From Mariannaea sp. PMI_226 (taxonomy: Eukaryota > Ascomycota > Sordariomycetes > Hypocreales > Nectriaceae): 64,000 bases of DNA. Of this stretch, positions 46,971 through 58,387 are shown one piece after another (the first letter of the stretch is position 1; the number at the start of each line of letters is the position of its first letter). The notes beneath the pieces were generated by a model that saw only the letters and a list, made by a program, of their open reading frames with translations, made no database searches and was not told the origin of the DNA. The position numbers were made by a program, and so were the translations under genes. Location: the NCBI GenBank assembly GCA_024336345.1, contig JANFOG010000002.1, positions 4,340,001-4,404,000 of the forward strand. Direction: 5' to 3'.

Positions 46971-49103
46971 ATTTCTTCCCCATGTTGATCATCCCTGACA
47001 AGGGGCGACTTTCCCCCCAAGGATAGAACAGGCAAGCATGAGAGGAGAGTCAGCCTCAGGGGTGGTTGGGGCTGGAAACCGGCATTGGGAGTAGCCCAAA
47101 GGAATCTCCCTATTGGGGGGTTCCTGGGGTTTTATATGACATAGAATGCCATGTCGACGAGATTGGAGAAGGATAGATGAGACACAGAAATACTGCGCCC
47201 ACCCACCGAGACAAGACAGGACACAGAGACAGTGAGAGAGATGGAGAGACACTCAAGACGCATTGGTTGATTCTTTGTATATCTCTTCTATTCTGCGTAA
47301 ACCTGGTCCAAGTAAAACATGGAGAGGTAGGCTAAAGAAGACATGATGATCAAGAAGCTGGCAAGATGCACGAGGGATGAATATGGCGATCCATTGGACA
47401 GGTTCCATGATGAGTCGAGTGTGGGGGCCGGAATTGTTGGAACGGCTGATTATCATGAATCAAATTATACCTACTATAGGGCTTTTGCAATCGACTATGT
47501 TTTGTTCAAGCAAGGGGTTTTATCCTTTTTTTTTTTTTTTAAATTTCCCTCTCTTTTCCTTTGGGTTACTACTACATATTATGGTGTCTACCCTTTCATG
47601 ATCTGGTCTACCTGCCTACTAATGGGAGGTCGGCGTATTTTTAAAAGACCGTCCTTTGTTCTTTGATCTCTGCTGCTTTCCAGGTAGCAGGTGGGCCGCC
47701 TCGGGTACCTTTCCTGCGCACCTAAGGTGCCATATTACTTGATTTGTACCTTGATGGTACTTACTCAGGTACTGTCGTCCGTACTTCAGCGCCAATTGAA
47801 AGAGCGGTAAAGCCGCTCCATCCGTGATTTAGACGCTATTTTGGTGGGGATACTACGTCAGTTCATCGAATTACGTGTGTTTGTGTCGCATCCTTCTGTG
47901 CCTTATTAGCTGCCCGACAGCAACGGCTGGTTGTCTGTCTGTATGGCTGGCTGGCTGTTTGTACTGAGTAAAGAAAAAAGATACAGTAAGTTGGTGGCAG
48001 AAAAAAGAAAAGCAAAGAAGAAGAAAGAAAAAAAAGAAAGGCACTGCCACTCATAAGGTTTCCTCTTTCCCACGCACGCATCCGGGTAGGTTACCTATGT
48101 AAGGTAGGTAGAGTGAGTTTCCTCATGCACAATAACACACACATACACAATCACTACCCACCCCATGTACACAGCGCACACATACCTTGTCTGACACATT
48201 ACACACACGCACACTCACTCGGTACACCACTCCAAGAGACAACTGAGTACCCTTAACCAGGTAGTGACTATCTGCCTAATATGGGATAGGTGATGGAGAG
48301 ACAAAGATGTGCCGTCTTCCGTTTTCTCCGTATGCAGCTCCCCAATTGATCAAAATCTGGCGCCACATCATGCCCATGCCCATTCACTTCTTCTCCTCCT
48401 CCTCCTCCTCCTCCGCCGCCGACGCCACTTGTTTGCCTGTTGCAGGAAGGATTTCCAACCATGTTTAAAATAGAAGGCATCAATCAGAACATTTGGTTAC
48501 CTACTTACACTAAGGTACTTACACTAAGCTACCACCACAACCTTATACGAAAATAGAAGAAGAAATAAAAAGGTAGCATACATGTCACTCACTTGAAACT
48601 CTATCCTCTTTATTATTATTTTTTTTCTTCTCTCCAAAACCACATCACTTCTCTTCGTCTACCATTACCTAATCGTCTTATTATTACTTGTTGCATGTCT
48701 CACCTTCTAGGTCCAAGAAAAAGAGACAACCCAGCAAAACTACAAAACCGTAACCAACAACCATTTATCCATTTCCCGATTCGACTCTTCTGACTACACT
48801 GCTCCCAGGGTGTGAAACAAGAGGAACCTTCGAGACTTTGATTCATCTCCAGCCTCTTATTATACCTAGCATATTCTCTCTTACACCCTCTGACCTCCGG
48901 GACTGCCTTTTTCCTTGTGTTTCAATCATCAGGCCTTTTTCTCTATCTCTTTCTCTCTCTCCCCCTCTGAACCTCTGAACCCGTGGATTCTGGGCTTTGT
49001 TATTAGTTTCGATCTCCACATCTTCCCGCGAATCCACGCCTAACTGGACCACCCTCCGCCCCATCTCTCTTTGTTCCTTCGCTTCCGCCGTCCGTCGACC
49101 GCC
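46971..49103. other. Spacer between MAP kinase and OXR1
   Basis: After the MAPK stop there is a T tract near 47527-47540. Later come (GGCT/TGTC) runs near 47930, CACA-rich sequence (48120-48210), a TCC triplet repeat (48391-48414) and a CT-rich OXR1 leader (48880-49100). No gene was recognised. Confidence 0.6.
48391..48414. repeat. (TCC)n microsatellite
   Basis: About eight TCC units, continuing into GCC units, lie about 0.7 kb upstream of OXR1. On the minus strand this reads as polyglycine in a spurious frame. Confidence 0.9.
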
Positions 49104-50237
49104 ATGAGCTCTTCTCCAGATCACCTCGCCGAACCGTCGAGAATACCCCCTTCCTCTTTGCCCACCTCGTCGTCTTCGTCCCCTCCGTCTTCCTCTTCCT
49201 CCTCCTCCTCCTCGCCCTCCTCTTCTTCTGGCGCCCGCACGCCCTCGCTCCCTGCCCTCCCAAACCGTGCCTCTGCCTCGTACCTATCTAACATGTGGTC
49301 TGGCCTCGTCCGCCGCTTCTCTGCAGAGGATTCGCACTTTCCCAGCCAGGCCGACACCGTGACGGGCGACGACCTCACCAAAAGCCCCCCAAAGGACGGC
49401 ATTAATGGCGTCTTCACACCTGTTCGCCGCACCGCGAGCCCTTTTCGTCCTCCACCGCTTGACCCATTGGTCCTCCACGGGTATCGCGACTCTACACCCG
49501 AATCAGCCAAACTTTTATCGTCCGCCATTGCGGAGGAGATCCGCACTATGATTCCCGAACGTCTACGCATTGTTGACGACTGGCATCTCATATACAGCCT
49601 CGACCAAGACGGTGCAAGTTTGGCTACATTGTACCAGAGATGTAGACAATATGAGGGCAAACGAGCGGGCTTCGTCCTGGTTGTTAAGGACCAAGAGGGC
49701 GGAGTGAGTTGCCCCACCCTTTTGTCATGACTGCCTGAATTCACACTGGAACCATCCTACTAATCAATATTTCATTAACTACAGATCTTTGGCGCTTACC
49801 TTTCCGAATATCCTCACCCAGCACCCTCGTACTTCGGTAACGGCGAATGCTTTCTCTGGTGTGCTTCTACACACCTCCCTCTACCGCTGCCGCCCTCGGT
49901 CGACACGACCGCCGCCACGCGTACCACGACCCTCGCACCTCCGACCCGACTACCTAACGGATCCTCAGCTAATGTGTCACGTACCCCGTCGCCTGCGCTT
50001 AGTGATGCCATCCGATTTCGGGCATTCCCTTATAGCGGCCTCAACGACTATTGCATGAATTGCGAAGGGACCTTCTTGAGCGTCGGGTCTGGCGGTGGGC
50101 ACTATGGACTGTGGATAGACAATTCGCTTGAGATTGGGCACAGTTCGCGATGCGAGACCTTTGGCAATGAACCACTGAGCGATGAGGGAACTAAATTTGG
50201 CATCATTGGCGTTGAGCTTTGGGCTATGGGTGTTTGA
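49104..50237 (+). CDS. OXR1: TLDc-domain protein, oxidation resistance OXR1-like
   Basis: Two exons (49104..49703, 49785..50237) give 350 residues. The N-terminal 60 residues are Ser/Pro-rich, including runs of Ser encoded by TCC/TCT repeats. A TLDc domain occupies about 130-350: RLRIVDDWHLIYSLDQDGASLATLYQ, GGIFGAYLSEYP, NGECFLW, then NDYCMNCEGTFLSVGSGGG, GHYGLWIDNSLEIG and the terminal FGIIGVELWAMGV. In yeast Oxr1 promotes V-ATPase disassembly, and TLDc proteins protect against oxidative stress. The variable loop between FLW and FRAFPYSG (about 222-270) is long and Thr/Pro-rich. Upstream in-frame codons lack an ATG, so 49104 is the natural start. The gene is convergent with HEM4, 444 bp away. 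Confidence 0.93.
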
Positions 50238-50681
50238 TATTTGATGGGTGTTTTTTTTTTCCTTTTGGCCCATGTTCATACCATAAGGGCTTCCACAGCG
50301 TGTTTTGGATACGGTTACCGAGGCATCGGCGGGGTTCCAAAACAAAATCGAAATTGGTAGATAAAAAGGGATGACGACAATGAACGAATATACGGTACTG
50401 GCTTGGCGGATCAAGGAGAAGAGGGGAAAATTTTTGGTATGTGGAAAAGAGGAGGTGGAAACGGCGAAATCAACTGATCTCTGTCATGGCAAGGGAAGAG
50501 GGGGGTGGGGGATGAGTAGTTCTATGATGATACCCGGAGTTTGACACTCCCGACTCTTAAATTTTCCATTGTTTAGTTTTTAACAGTACGCTAGTCTCGA
50601 ATGTAGTCTCGAATATAGTCTTGAATATAAGTGATTGGGGGATATAGATAAGTCAAGAGACATCGGGTACTTGTTACGTTT
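50238..50681. other. Spacer between convergent OXR1 and HEM4
   Basis: Shared 3' flank of 444 bp, with a T tract near 50250 and A/T-rich sequence around 50555-50640 containing repeated TAGTCTCGAAT/TAGTCTTGAAT units. No coding signal was recognised. Confidence 0.6.
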
Positions 50682-51743
50682 TCATCTTGGAATCTTGTTT
50701 ATTGCCATGAAATCCACGATACCCTGCAGAACGCCCTCTGGGGTCGGTGTCTCGGCGCACACATCTGGCTCGAAGTCAAATGTCCGCAGGTGATCCCGAG
50801 TCGTTGGCCCAATCGTTGCCACGAATGTTCTTCCATCACGAGCTCCTGGCCGAGCCTTGCCGGTATCGGGATCAAGAACACCCATGCCTTGAAGCAAGCT
50901 ATCGCAACCCGTGGGAGAGAAAACAACAATCCACCGAGCCGCAGAGCTCTTGGTATCATCGAGAACCCTCGCGAGATCGATCGGGAACGATTGCATCTCA
51001 CCAGTGCCATATACTACAGTCTCAGTGACCGGGATGCGCTCAGAATCCGGAAGGGCGGGGTTGGTTAAAATCTTAGGGATAATATCTCGGCGAGTTTCGC
51101 CCACAAGAAATAGAATTGGAGGCTTCTTCGACTGGTTCGAATACCATTCGCCGTAGTGAGAGAGAATATAGGGGGCGAGCGTGGCGCCATTGCCGGTATG
51201 GCTACCAAAGACCTGCAGAGGCGGCGACTGGGGTACAGCGGCAAGGGCACGCGTTGTCGCTGGCCCAACACTGTATACCGGGATGTCTTGGAGGTGAGGC
51301 CAGAGTTCGGAATCAGCATTGCTTCCGATTTGGGCTTCTATCGGGGGAGGGCATTCAGGGCCAGTGTCAGCACATACTCGAGGAGGTGCCACAAGTTGAT
51401 TCAGTTGCTCTTGTGCCCTTAGTAGCAAAAACATTGCATCGTTCTACGATGAGAACCCACCTCGTTTACCATCTTCTACCAACTTGACAAATGCTTCCAC
51501 AGCCCGTTGCGATGTGAATATCAAGCCGCCATAGTCATGATCCTCGTGGTTTCCAATTCGACTATCCTTGAGTAAGGCTCTCACCTGACTCATTCCTGTC
51601 TCAATAAAGTTGTGTTGTAGCACTGGAACAAAAACAGGTGCAAATGATGCGCCATGTTTGTTTGATCCAGAGAAGAGGTCCTCGTATGAGTCGCCAGGAC
51701 TTGACTTGGTCTTGAGCAGGAAGACGGGGATAGGTAAGGTCAT
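50682..51743 (-). CDS. HEM4: Uroporphyrinogen-III synthase
   Basis: The product of about 312 residues shows the HemD fold. N-terminal MTLPIPVFLLKTKSS is followed by GGLIFTSQRAVEAFVKLVEDG, then DIPVYSVGPATTRAL, LQVFGSHTGNGATLAPYIL, ILFLVGETRRDIIPKIL, WIVVFSPTGCDSLLQGM, VATIGPTTRDHLR and the final PEGVLQGIVDFM. It cyclises hydroxymethylbilane to uroporphyrinogen III in cytosolic heme synthesis. The preferred model is exon 1 51743..51461 and exon 2 51337..50682 (acceptor TAG at 51338, CTGAC branch). An alternative donor GTAAAC at 51469 gives 309 residues. Reading through is blocked by a stop at about 51444. The upstream in-frame GTG at 51761 is not a likely start. The gene is divergent from ERV1. 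Confidence 0.9.
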
Positions 51744-52317
51744 GGTCGTGGGTTCTATCACAGGACGCCAGATATTCTGATTGCTTGGCAGGGATAACAG
51801 CTAGGCTACAACACTGCAGCTCCTGGGTTGATTTCCGGTAATCAATCAGTTATCAAGTATGCATGTAATGGGATTCAATTGAGGTACAAGGGTTATGATG
51901 ATTCGACTTGACGATAGATGAAGCATCAAGCTTATAGCGGGGGAGCTTTTTTCCAATGTGGTGGTATGACGTTTCGCTCCGCCATTATCGATAAGAGGGA
52001 CTACGAACGGAGAAGCGGTACCTGGATTTTTTAGGTTATCGATAAACCATCACAGAAGCGTCTGCCTCAGCATCTTCCTGACCAGGGCGGCTCTGCCGGG
52101 CTGACAAATTGCCGTCACACCACGACAACACCAGATTTCGTGGGCTTGTTGAGGCTCAGATTGTTTATCGTGCCCCTTTTTTCTTTCTTTTTTGCTTATT
52201 TTCTCTCTTTTTTTTTTAGCCTCTCCTCTCTTCTCCTCCGATTGTCGGGCCTTCTCTCCTTTCTTCTTGCCTAGATTTGTCAGATCAAGGACGGCTTTGA
52301 CGGGACGTCGTTTTATT
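51744..52317. promoter_or_regulatory. Divergent promoter HEM4 / ERV1 with paired TTATCGATAA palindromes
   Basis: Two exact copies of the 10-bp palindrome TTATCGATAA (51985-51994 and 52036-52045) lie 51 bp apart, start to start, in the 574 bp separating two divergent starts. Each contains two inverted GATAA half-sites. A pyrimidine-rich ERV1 leader follows (52170-52265). Which factor binds is not visible; GATA-type regulators are one candidate. Confidence 0.6.
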
Positions 52318-52981
52318 ATGGCCGACGACAAAGACCAACAGCAACCCGCCAGTGGTGTGATCGCCACCCCTGCGGCTGGAGGCTCTGTTGAAGCGCCCAA
52401 GAGGATTCCCAGGGGTGTGGTTCTGGGCCCTGATGGGAAACCGTGAGTCAATGCCCCATTGTCTTGACCGATGCAGACCAGTGCCCTCTTCTTGGGTCAT
52501 ATCACACGTGGATCGCACTACTTACCCTGTCTTCTATAGTTGTCGCAATTGTACATCGTTTGCTTCATGGGCTGCCCAGACCAAGGAGTCTATCAAGGGA
52601 GGAGAAACGCGAGCTAAAGCGGCCACTCGAGGACCCCCTGCTGACTGCCCTCCGGACGTTGAAGTGCTTGGCCGGAGTACATGGACCCTTTTGCACTCAA
52701 TTGCCGCGACATACCCGGAAACGCCTTCGCAGAACCAAAAGTCTGACCTTCTGAGTTTTGTGGGTTTGTTTTCCAAGCTCTACCCGTGTTGGGTGTGTGC
52801 CGAAGACTTCCAGGGCTACCTGAAGCGGGAAGCACCCAAAGTTGGTAGCCGCGACGAATTTGGCAAATGGCTGTGCGGAGCTCATAACGACGTAAACCGA
52901 AAGCTAGGAAAACCCGAGTTTGATTGCTCAAAGTGGGAAGAAAGATGGCGGACGGGCTGGAAAGATGGTCGATGCGATTGA
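52318..52981 (+). CDS. ERV1: ERV1-type FAD-linked sulfhydryl oxidase
   Basis: Two exons (52318..52442, 52540..52981) give 188 residues. The N-terminal shuttle cysteines are C43-x2-C46 (KPCRNCTSF). The Erv/ALR domain contains GRSTWTLLHSIAATYPETPS, the catalytic YPCWVCAEDF (C125, C128), and the structural pair C154/C171 (CGAHNDVNRKLGKPEFDC). In the mitochondrial intermembrane space Erv1 re-oxidises Mia40 and passes electrons to cytochrome c or oxygen. Length and all three cysteine pairs fit. The N-terminal Gln/Ala-rich 35 residues are variable. The intron (52443-52539) splits the codon for P42, one residue ahead of the first cysteine. It is divergent from HEM4 across a 574 bp spacer. Confidence 0.95.
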
Positions 52982-53804
52982 GAGCGCCTGGCTTCGGTGA
53001 GCAGTGTCATGGACAACATGATATGACGACAGCATTAGGCGAAAAGGATTCCCAACCGATGTGGCTCAGGAGAGGTGTCGGGAGGGTGGATGATTGCGTA
53101 CCTGGATCGATGATCCCAAAACCAAAAGTCAAGAATTTACGGGAAGGAAAGCAGCAAGCATGAACATGAAAACTTAACGAGTCGTTTGAGATGGAAAGAA
53201 ACCGTGGGCCTTTTTTTTTCCCATCAGATATTTGGGATCGGGCCTCATAATCGCAATGGTTTTTTGTTCTCATCACGCTCTCAATATAGAGCTGCGCGAG
53301 GCAGCACGGGCAAGGGGAGCAGAAGCAGCTGCGTCAAGGTGAAGGAAGACTCACCGAGGCTTCTGAGGTGCCCATGTAAACTACTGTACTATTTTTTACT
53401 TCTTGATATAGAATCTCTTCTCACGATAGACTAGACGCAACTCAATTTCAGACTTGACAGTCAACTACAATCGAATCACACAGGTTCTGCTTATAGAACT
53501 TCCGTGTTTCTCAACGAGATATCCTTCTCAATCAACCCTGGAGCAAGAACCAGGCACTCTCATTGAGCGCTTGCTGCCAGTTCGACAACCCAAACTACCC
53601 GGCTTACACCATCGAGGAAAGCAGTCGACAGTCACGCTACGTGTGTGGATTCATATTTCAGAGCAAGGGGAAGGATTTGGCATAGTTGATTGACTGGCTC
53701 ATCATAGAGAGGTGGATTCAATGGGGCTGGATGACGCACAGTAACTAATAAACGAACCCAGGATGTTATCCTATCAATCCAGCCCAGAATTTTCAGTTCC
53801 ATCC

Positions 53805-53826
53805 TTTTTTTTTTTTTTTTTTTTTT
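53805..53826. repeat. 22-base poly-T tract
   Basis: Uninterrupted T run in the ERV1-PDC1 spacer; likely length-variable, and no associated gene end is within 800 bp. Confidence 0.95.
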
Positions 53827-54589
53827 GGCGTGCTTTGGGTACTGAAATCACCAAATCATCGGCGGTGGACGTCCGTTGGGCCGGTGAAAGATCCTAGTTT
53901 CGGGGAGAATCGCCGCACGATAAGGATGATCTGACCTGGGTAGCCAACGCCTAACTACCGGCCCGGCCGTAACGATGGACTCACCGAACAACTGTCCGAG
54001 ACCAGGCATTTCGAGGCCTTGCACTCTGTAAGTCTGCACGGATTCCGGATTTCCAGATTTTAGGTTCCATGGCTCGTGCTCTGGAGTTTACCTTACCCTG
54101 CTCTCTCCTTGCCCAGTCTTGCCCTGTGTCGCCCTGCGAGTTCTGGCTCAGGGCTGGTTTGGCATGGGCAATCGCTTCCAATATTCCAAATGCCCCTGCT
54201 GAGGTTCGCTACCTCAAGCCGACCAAGTTACGACGTTAGATGTTCATGACGAGGGTTGCTGGCCTATCAATCTGACATGCCTGACACCTTTGTTCTGCGT
54301 ATCAACGGCAAGAAACGGAAAGCAAAGGCAAGTTGAAAACTTTTCTCCAAAATGACCAATTCCTGTTGTCTCGCGCTCAATCTCGCTTCATTCGGTTGTG
54401 TATCGAGGGCCATCACCAGATATGACACGAGGAGGCCTTCCTCAGTTATCTGATTCGTTTCAATTCTTGCCGCTACGCCCTGCTTGCATCCAGAATTAGA
54501 GGGAGTCAGCATGCATGCAGTCGAGCACTAATACATTTGTTATTATTCTTGACAAGTACGTTGCTTCATTGTGTAGCTGGTCTAGAGTT

Positions 54590-54889
54590 ACGGAAGCTGT
54601 AATTGGCCGTAGTCCACCCGGCGATGATGGAGGGCCTGATGCATGATGACTCCCAGGTCTCGCCATTGTCTGTAACCACACGGCCGCCGAGAACCCACTG
54701 TTACCACCCGATGTCCGATTCATCAATTGCCGCAGATATCTTGGGTTTCACCGAGCAAGGACCTGACGAGCTTTTACTGTTACACTGGCCTGCAGATACG
54801 TAGATTCGCACGATGGGAGGGGGGGGAGAAACCTCCCACCAAGCATGGATGATGAAGGAGCTTTTCGGCCAGGTCCTCGGCCACAACAT
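54590..54889 (-). pseudogene. Possible decayed protein-coding remnant
   Basis: On the minus strand one frame reads from about 54889 through WWEVSPPPPIVRIYVSAGQ and DESDIGW to a stop (TAA), and continues in the same frame as QWVLGGRVVTDNGETWE, RPSIIAGWTTANYSF, to a second stop. TDNGETWE resembles an Asp-box-like turn of beta-propeller enzymes or lectins. No start, full domain or good splice site across the stop is visible. It may be a relic of a secreted propeller-type protein or pure chance; family assignment is not supported. Confidence 0.2.
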
Positions 54890-55561
54890 CTAGTCTAACT
54901 AGGGTCAGGGTTATCATGCTTTACATCAGTCAAGCCATTTCTTGATCGATCAATCAGTCCATACAGCCCAAAATACACCGTGTCAATTGCTTGCTTTTTA
55001 GTTGAGCAGCCTGGGTGACCGACTTAACGGGCCGTTGCCGCTATCTGTGAGAGAGCTATGACATTTTAGCTATGACGCCAATTCAGCCTAGGCGACCTAG
55101 GCGAGGCTTGAATGAGACGATCGTATCGGAGCGGCGCTATCGCGTGGCGTCGGCGACATTACATCACCACCTCACCACCACCCAACCCTCTCTGCCACTC
55201 AGCTCTCTCTATTTGCCATGCTTCCTGACGGCACGTCCGCGAGAATGGAGAGAGCTTCGAAGTATCGGAGGGTAGGCGTGGGGGGGGTTGGCGAAAAGCA
55301 AGAATGAGAGAAAGGAAAGGAAAGGAGACAAAAAAAAAAAAAAAAGGAGCCCCTGCTGCATTGCTGGCGCAATCCAGATCCATATCGGTATCCCTATTTT
55401 TATCGATCCCAGACAAGAAATGCTGTGATCTTGCTCCTCCCTGTCATGTCATTCCTCCCTCGACTAGGGATTCGCTACCATCCATACCATTTTTTAATTT
55501 TGGGTCTCGTTCTGTGCATTGAGTAGTTAGTTCCGAAGCGCGAATACGTGCTTCATATTCA

Positions 55562-55568
55562 TATAAAA
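55562..55568 (+). promoter_or_regulatory. TATA box of PDC1
   Basis: TATAAAA lies 279 bp before the PDC1 ATG and is followed by a pyrimidine-rich stretch that probably contains the transcription start. A strong TATA box suits a highly expressed glycolytic-type gene. Confidence 0.5.
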
Positions 55569-55846
55569 CTGTTTTCCTGTCCTCCTCAGCTGCATTCGTT
55601 CCCTTTCCACATTCGCATTCCGCATTCAGCCTTGGTGTCCAAAAGCAAGACTACCTCCTCCATCATCAAGCTTTCAAGCTTCCTTCTACATATTTGAAAC
55701 GTCATCTAGCTCCTAAAGTCCTTGGGCAGCTTTGTTTGCTATCCTCTGGACTCAATATTCCGAGAGACAAAAAAAAAAACAGCACAGCACAGCACATCTA
55801 CTCTACTCTACTCTTACCATTTTTCAATCCTGCCAATTCCTCCACC

Positions 55847-57824
55847 ATGACAACTTTGGTGCAGCCCATCGACGTTGGCGAGTATCTCTTCAAGCGGCTC
55901 CACGAAGTCGGTGTCCGCTCTGTCCATGGTGTTCCAGGGGACTACAATCTCGTTGCTCTTGATTACCTCCCCGACTGCGGCCTCAAGTGGGTTGGCAGCG
56001 TCAACGAGCTTAATGCCGGTAAGTTCCATTTGCCCCCCCCCCTCCTCTCTTCCCCCTCCACTGTGTTTGTTACCTCAGATCATGACATCTTCTTCCTGTG
56101 ATAACAACCCCGCCCTCGGCGGCACCCATATCCGATACCCTTGCACTTCTTGCATTTTCTGTACTTTCTCGGCGAATTCGCCGCTGACATGCTTTCACAG
56201 CTTATGCTGCCGATGGTTATGCCCGGGTCTCGAAGATCTCGGCACTGATCACTACCTTTGGCGTGGGTGAACTGTCTGCTATCAATGGCATTGCTGGTGC
56301 ATTCTCCGAACATATCCCCGTTGTGCACATCGTTGGCTGCCCCTCGACTATCTCTCAACGCGATGGCATGCTGCTTCATCACACACTTGGCAATGGCGAC
56401 TTCAACGTATTTGCCAACATGAGCGCCCAAGTCTCGTGTGAGGTTGCCAAACTTAATAACCCTGCCGAAATTGCCAACCAGATCGACCACGCTCTTCGAA
56501 CTTGCTGGCTCCGTTCCCGCCCTGTTTACATCATGCTTCCCACGGATATGGTCCAGGTAAAGGTTGAAGGTGCTCGTCTCGAAACCCCGATTGATATGTC
56601 AGAGTCGAGAAATGACCCTGAGGCTGAGGACTTTGTTGTGAGTGAGGTTCTCAAGAACCTAAATGCTGCAAAGAACCCTGTCATTCTTGTTGACGCTTGC
56701 GCTATTCGCCATCGCGTAGTTGATGAGGTTCATGAGCTTGTTGACAAAACCAACCTCCCCGTCTTTGTGACCCCGATGGGCAAGGGCGCTGTGGATGAGA
56801 ACCATCCCAACTATGGCGGTGTCTACGCTGGCGCGGGCTCAAAGCCCCAGGTGAAGGAGATTGTTGAGTCTTCGGACTTGCTTCTCACAATCGGCGCCCT
56901 GAAGAGCGACTTCAATACCGCAGGGTTCTCATACAGGACATCTCAACTCAACTCAATCGACTTCCACAGTGATCACTGCATTGTCCGTTACTCGACTTAC
57001 CCGGGTGTCGCCATGAGGGGGGTTCTCCGAAAAGTCATTGAACAAGTCGACCCTTCCTTGCTTAGCGTTCAACCCAGTCCATCCGTCACAAACGGAGTCG
57101 TTGCAGAGACAGACGATTCGCAAGTCATTACTCAAGCATACTTCTGGCCTCGCATTGGCGAGTTCCTAATCGAGAAGGATGTCATCATCACGGAAACCGG
57201 AACATCCAACTTCGGAATTTGGGATACTAGATTCCCCGCCGGGGTCACAGCTCTCAGCCAGGTTCTCTGGGGCAGTATTGGCTGGTCTGTTGGTGCTGCT
57301 CAAGGCGCTGCACTTGCGGCGAAGGATGCAGGCAACGGAAGGCGAACCATCTTGTTTGTAGGTGATGGATCATTCCAACTTACGGCTCAGGAGCTGAGCA
57401 CTATGATCCGCCACCGCCTCAATCCCATCATGTGAGTCTTAGTAACAGCATCAACCCTGATCATCCGCCTGGCCCACCAGCGAATGTGTTTATGCAGATG
57501 TGCCTGTGCTAACTTCTTTCCAGCTTTGTCCTTTGCAATGATGGATTCACCATTGAACGCTTCATCCATGGTATGGAAGCTGAGTATAACGACATCAACA
57601 ACTGGAAGTTCAAGGACCTCGTTAATGTATTTAACGGAGAGAAAACCGCTAAGACATTCCAAATCAAGACGAGAGATGAACTAACCGATCTACTGGCCGA
57701 CACTGATTTTCAAGCCGCCAAGTGCCTCCAATTTGTGGAGCTCTATATGCCAAAGGACGATGCTCCTCGGGCGTTGATTATGACTGCCGAGGCCAGTGCG
57801 AAGAACAACGCGAAGACCCAGTAA
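55847..57824 (+). CDS. PDC1: Pyruvate decarboxylase
   Basis: Three exons (55847..56018, 56201..57431, 57524..57824) join to 567 residues. This is a thiamine-diphosphate enzyme: N-terminal [24 protein letters not shown], catalytic Glu54 in [24 protein letters not shown] with the active-site double His, and a central domain ([36 protein letters not shown]). The ThDP/Mg motif is GDG (445-447) to NDG (473-475), [16 protein letters not shown]. It converts pyruvate to acetaldehyde and CO2 in fermentation, cytosolic tetramer. The 182 bp first intron follows the NELNA motif directly, and intron 2 splits the Ile codon before FVLCNDGF within the ThDP motif. Codon choice is C-ending and strongly biased, consistent with high expression. 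Confidence 0.97.
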
Positions 57825-58387
57825 TTCAAGCAGCGGCCGGTATCCGCAATGGTATAAGTCAGAATGAGAAGCAAGTTCAGGTTCTTGAGGAACGTATGTG
57901 AGTGGATGGGCAGATTATGAAAGTACGGCTGGCTGGCTGGACTATCTCGCTTATATTAATTAAAAATGGCCTAGAAGGTTTAATCCAATCAGTTGGCGGA
58001 TGGGTTACGAATGGGTGAATGTATGTTGATGGAATTTCATGAGCGATTTATAAATGAGAATAGATTGACTATTTACTTGAAACTACCTCTCTGTCTCTCT
58101 GCCTTGGCGAAGAAAGCCACTGGAAGTTGTGTAAAGCATAATTTTGTCGCCTCGACACTTGGGTCGATGCATTCGACGCGAGCGCACGTGATGTATGGGT
58201 CGTGTTGAAAATTGTCCACCTTGAGAGAGTGGATGACTAGCACAGTATATTGAAGTGCCGTTGTTCCAACATACAACACCACAAAGTGGGAGAGGCAGAA
58301 GAAACAGAAGAAAAAGAAGAAAAAGAAGAAGAAGAGTGAAAATTGCTCAATTGCCATAGAAAACTCGTTTCATTTCTGGGAATCATT
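57825..58387. other. Spacer between PDC1 and TAN1
   Basis: This 563 bp region holds the PDC1 3' UTR (TTATATTAATTAAAA near 57951) and a purine-rich GAA/AAG run (58290-58335) directly upstream of the TAN1 start. No gene was recognised. Confidence 0.6.

Larger units (their letters stand above)
52982..55846. other. Spacer between ERV1 and PDC1, with possible gene remnant
   Basis: Mostly non-coding. A 22-base T tract lies at 53805-53826. Minus-strand sequence at about 54590-54889 reads as a broken protein-like stretch (RIYVSAGQCNS, TDNGETWE) with an in-frame stop and is described in the findings. From about 55130 on, the sequence becomes pyrimidine-rich and forms the PDC promoter and leader, with a TATAAAA box at 55562-55568. 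Confidence 0.5.

Noticed and set aside
49121..49744. 207-codon minus-strand frame with a polyglutamate run
   Set aside because: Antisense of the Ser-rich OXR1 N-terminus.
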